Source: Caldisericota bacterium (GTDB lineage Bacteria > Caldisericota > Caldisericia > Caldisericales > Caldisericaceae). Taken from it: a DNA stretch of 6,601 bases. The translations under genes and the position numbers were made by a program. The stretch lies in NCBI GenBank assembly GCA_030642335.1, contig DAOWNX010000051.1:1-6601 (forward strand), in the 5' to 3' direction. Positions 4,587-6,601 of this stretch are shown one piece after another. A model generated the notes under the pieces. That model saw only the letters and a list, made by a program, of their open reading frames with translations. It had not been told where the DNA came from and did not search any database. How positions within the stretch are numbered: position 1 is the stretch's first letter; every line of letters begins with the position of its first letter.

Positions 4587-6601
4587 ATGAAGACAGATTT
4601 GAAACAGAGCAATAAATTACCATTTATTCCATTAAGAAATATTGTAATCTTTCCTTATATGGTGGTGCCTTTATTTATTGGGAGAACAAAATCAATTACT
4701 GCAATTGATCAAGCATTCGGCAAAGATAAAATGATTGTTGTTGCTTCACAAAAGAACGGACTGGTAGAGGATCCGGATGAAGATGATATTTATAATATTG
4801 GCGTTAAAGTAGAGGTATTGCAGCTTCTAAAATTACCCGACGGTTCGTATAGAGTTCTGATTGAGGGTCTTCGGCGCGTGAAGATAACTGAATTTGCTAA
4901 GTCTAACGAATTATTGGAAGTTTCTGTAGATGCTATCCACGATGAAGAAACTGAAAAAACAATTCATCAAGATGCTTTGATGCGTTTAATTGCGGAGAAG
5001 TTTACCGCATACATCGGTTTCAATAAAAAAATGTCACAGGATATACTGATAGGTCTTTCCAATATAGATGATGTGGGAAGATTTTCTGATGTCGTTGCAG
5101 CAAACCTTAACATTGGCATAGAAGAGAAGCAGCAAATTTTATCGATGAGTAATCCTGATGAAAGACTTAAAGCGCTTGTGCAAATTCTCGAGAGGGAAGT
5201 TACGATTCTGGAAATTAGCAAAAAAATCGACGAAGAAGTAAAAAGTACAATAGAAAAAAGCCAAAAAGAGTATTTCTTGAGGGCTAAAATAAAAGAAATT
5301 GAAGAAGAGTTGGGAGAATTCGGCGAAGAAGCAGGGGAAATCGGCGAGTACAAAAAGAAAATGAAAGGAAGAAAATTTCCTGCATATATTAAAGATAGAA
5401 TTGAAGATGAACTGGAGAGGCTTAAAAAAATTCCTGTTTTAAGTCCGGAGAGCGCAGTGATAAGAAATTATCTGAATTGGCTGTTGGAACTTCCGTGGAA
5501 TAAACGGACACAGGATAAAGTGAATATAAGTGAAGCGAGTAAAATACTAAATAAAAATCACTACGGCTTGGAAGACGTTAAAGAAAGGGTACTCGAATTT
5601 CTTGCAGTTAGACAACTTACGAAGAGTATGAAAGGTCCTATTATTTGTTTTGTTGGGCCTCCAGGAGTCGGTAAAACCTCCCTCGGAAAATCCATAGCGG
5701 AAGCATTGGGGAGAAAATTTGTCCGAATGTCTCTTGGTGGAATAAGGGATGAAGCTGAAATAAGAGGCCATAGAAGAACATATGTAGGAGCAATGCCTGG
5801 GCGCATTATTCAAGGAATAAAACAGTCAGGTGTCAAAAATCCTGTATTTTTACTTGATGAAATAGACAAGGTAGGTGCAGATTTTCGGGGAGATCCTACT
5901 GCAGCTCTTCTTGAAGGACTGGATCCAGAGCAGAATAATTCTTTCTCTGACCATTTTATAGAATTACCATTTGATCTTTCGGAAGTTCTCTTTATTACCA
6001 CTGCTAATATTGTAGATACAATACCTCCTGCACTGTTTGATAGAATGGAAATAATGTCGCTTCCAGGGTATATAGATGAAGAGAAGCTGCATATTGCAAC
6101 AGAATTTATTATTCCAAAACAATTGAAATTTCACGGGCTTTCAAAAAGGGATGTAGAAATTTCGAAAAAAGCTATACTTCGCATTATAGGAGAATACACA
6201 AGAGAAGCTGGGTTAAGAAATTTAGAGCGTTCCATAATGAAGATTATGAGGAAAGTTGCAAAAAATAAAGTAGATAAGTATTTTAAAAAGGTTAAGATTA
6301 CTGACAAAAATCTGAATGAATATTTGGGAGAGCCAATTTTTGCAGTAGGGATTAAAGAAAAGAAAAGCCAGATAGGGGTTGCTTGCGGAATGGTGGTAAC
6401 TCAAGCGGGAGGAGATATTGTATTTATAGAGGCAATAAAAATGCCAGGGAAAGGAAATTTAATTCTTACAGGACAGCTAGGGGATGTGATGAAAGAGAGT
6501 GCCCATGCAGCGTTAAGTTATGTAAGAGCTCATGCAAAAGAATTAGGCGCTCCGAAAGATTTTTGTGATAAATATGATGTACATATACATGTACCTGAAG
6601 G
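4587..6601 (+). CDS. lon: Lon protease (S16 family), 3'-truncated by window edge
   Basis: Lon is a hexameric cytoplasmic AAA+ serine protease that degrades misfolded and regulatory proteins. The frame is open from ATG 4587 to the window edge with no stop, giving 671 residues plus two bases; family members are about 780-820. The N-terminal substrate-binding domain starts at LPFIPLRNIVIFPYMVVPLF (11-30), and a coiled-coil region contains KSQKEYFLRAKIKEIEEELGE. The AAA+ module has Walker A GPPGVGKT (357-364), the pore Tyr399 in RGHRRTYVG, Walker B FLLDEID (Asp424, Glu425), sensor-1 Asn474, arginine finger Arg486 and sensor-2 Arg544. The S16 protease domain is present up to HIHVPEG. The catalytic Ser, expected in the following ATPKDGPSAG-like motif at about residue 680, and the catalytic Lys about 40 residues later, fall outside the window. 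LLEGLDPEQ has Gly where LLEV is usual. The gene is 8 bases after clpX in the same operon. Confidence 0.96.
   Translation, partial: MKTDLKQSNKLPFIPLRNIVIFPYMVVPLFIGRTKSITAIDQAFGKDKMIVVASQKNGLVEDPDEDDIYNIGVKVEVLQLLKLPDGSYRVLIEGLRRVKITEFAKSNELLEVSVDAIHDEETEKTIHQDALMRLIAEKFTAYIGFNKKMSQDILIGLSNIDDVGRFSDVVAANLNIGIEEKQQILSMSNPDERLKALVQILEREVTILEISKKIDEEVKSTIEKSQKEYFLRAKIKEIEEELGEFGEEAGEIGEYKKKMKGRKFPAYIKDRIEDELERLKKIPVLSPESAVIRNYLNWLLELPWNKRTQDKVNISEASKILNKNHYGLEDVKERVLEFLAVRQLTKSMKGPIICFVGPPGVGKTSLGKSIAEALGRKFVRMSLGGIRDEAEIRGHRRTYVGAMPGRIIQGIKQSGVKNPVFLLDEIDKVGADFRGDPTAALLEGLDPEQNNSFSDHFIELPFDLSEVLFITTANIVDTIPPALFDRMEIMSLPGYIDEEKLHIATEFIIPKQLKFHGLSKRDVEISKKAILRIIGEYTREAGLRNLERSIMKIMRKVAKNKVDKYFKKVKITDKNLNEYLGEPIFAVGIKEKKSQIGVACGMVVTQAGGDIVFIEAIKMPGKGNLILTGQLGDVMKESAHAALSYVRAHAKELGAPKDFCDKYDVHIHVPE

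Noticed and set aside
4967..5353. Minus-strand open frame of 128 codons inside lon
   Set aside because: It is antisense to the highly conserved Lon N-terminal and coiled-coil regions, with low-complexity Ser/Ile/Leu composition. The + strand lon frame is clearly the real gene.
6383..6568. Plus-strand open frame of 61 codons near the window end
   Set aside because: It lies wholly within the lon protease-domain coding region in another frame. The lon frame reads through it with strong family motifs (MPGKGNLILTGQLGDVMKES).

Overview
The window is a conserved housekeeping segment from an A+T-rich bacterium. It carries the 3' end of glutamate racemase (murI), an array of seven tRNA genes, and the protein-quality-control operon tig-clpP-clpX-lon, with lon cut by the window edge. 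Everything recognisable lies on the + strand. All seven tRNAs encode their CCA ends, and strong AGGAG-type ribosome-binding sites precede each chaperone/protease gene. Peptidoglycan synthesis plus the tig-clpP-clpX-lon order, with tRNAs just upstream, fits a typical bacterium. A low-GC Gram-negative lineage is my best guess, but the phylum cannot be fixed from this sequence and a clostridial relative is not excluded.

Layout. Positions 1-663 hold the C-terminal 220 residues of MurI. Positions 664-725 are a short A+T-rich gap with a plausible promoter. Positions 726-1253 hold six closely packed tRNAs: Pro(UGG), Arg(UCU), His(GUG), Arg(CCU), Arg(UCG) and Lys(CUU). Positions 1254-1401 are a 148-base gap with a TTGACA-type promoter candidate. 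Positions 1402-1486 are tRNA-Leu(UAG). Trigger factor starts 26 bases after that tRNA. clpP follows after 1 base, clpX overlaps clpP by 4 bases (ATGA), and lon follows clpX after 8 bases.

How the genes work together. Trigger factor meets nascent chains at the ribosome exit tunnel. ClpX unfolds tagged or damaged proteins and feeds them to the ClpP peptidase. Lon is a self-contained ATP-dependent protease for misfolded and regulatory proteins. The tight spacing suggests one translationally coupled transcript that probably also includes tRNA-Leu, so tRNA 3'-end processing may create the 5' end of the tig mRNA.

No mobile element, CRISPR array, phage gene or unfamiliar protein family was seen. 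I found no convincing undescribed system. The points worth a second look are the near-duplicate tRNA-Arg genes with different anticodons, the tRNA-Leu/tig linkage with an ATG-TGA-ATG leader, and a trigger factor whose prolyl-isomerase domain looks shortened and probably inactive.
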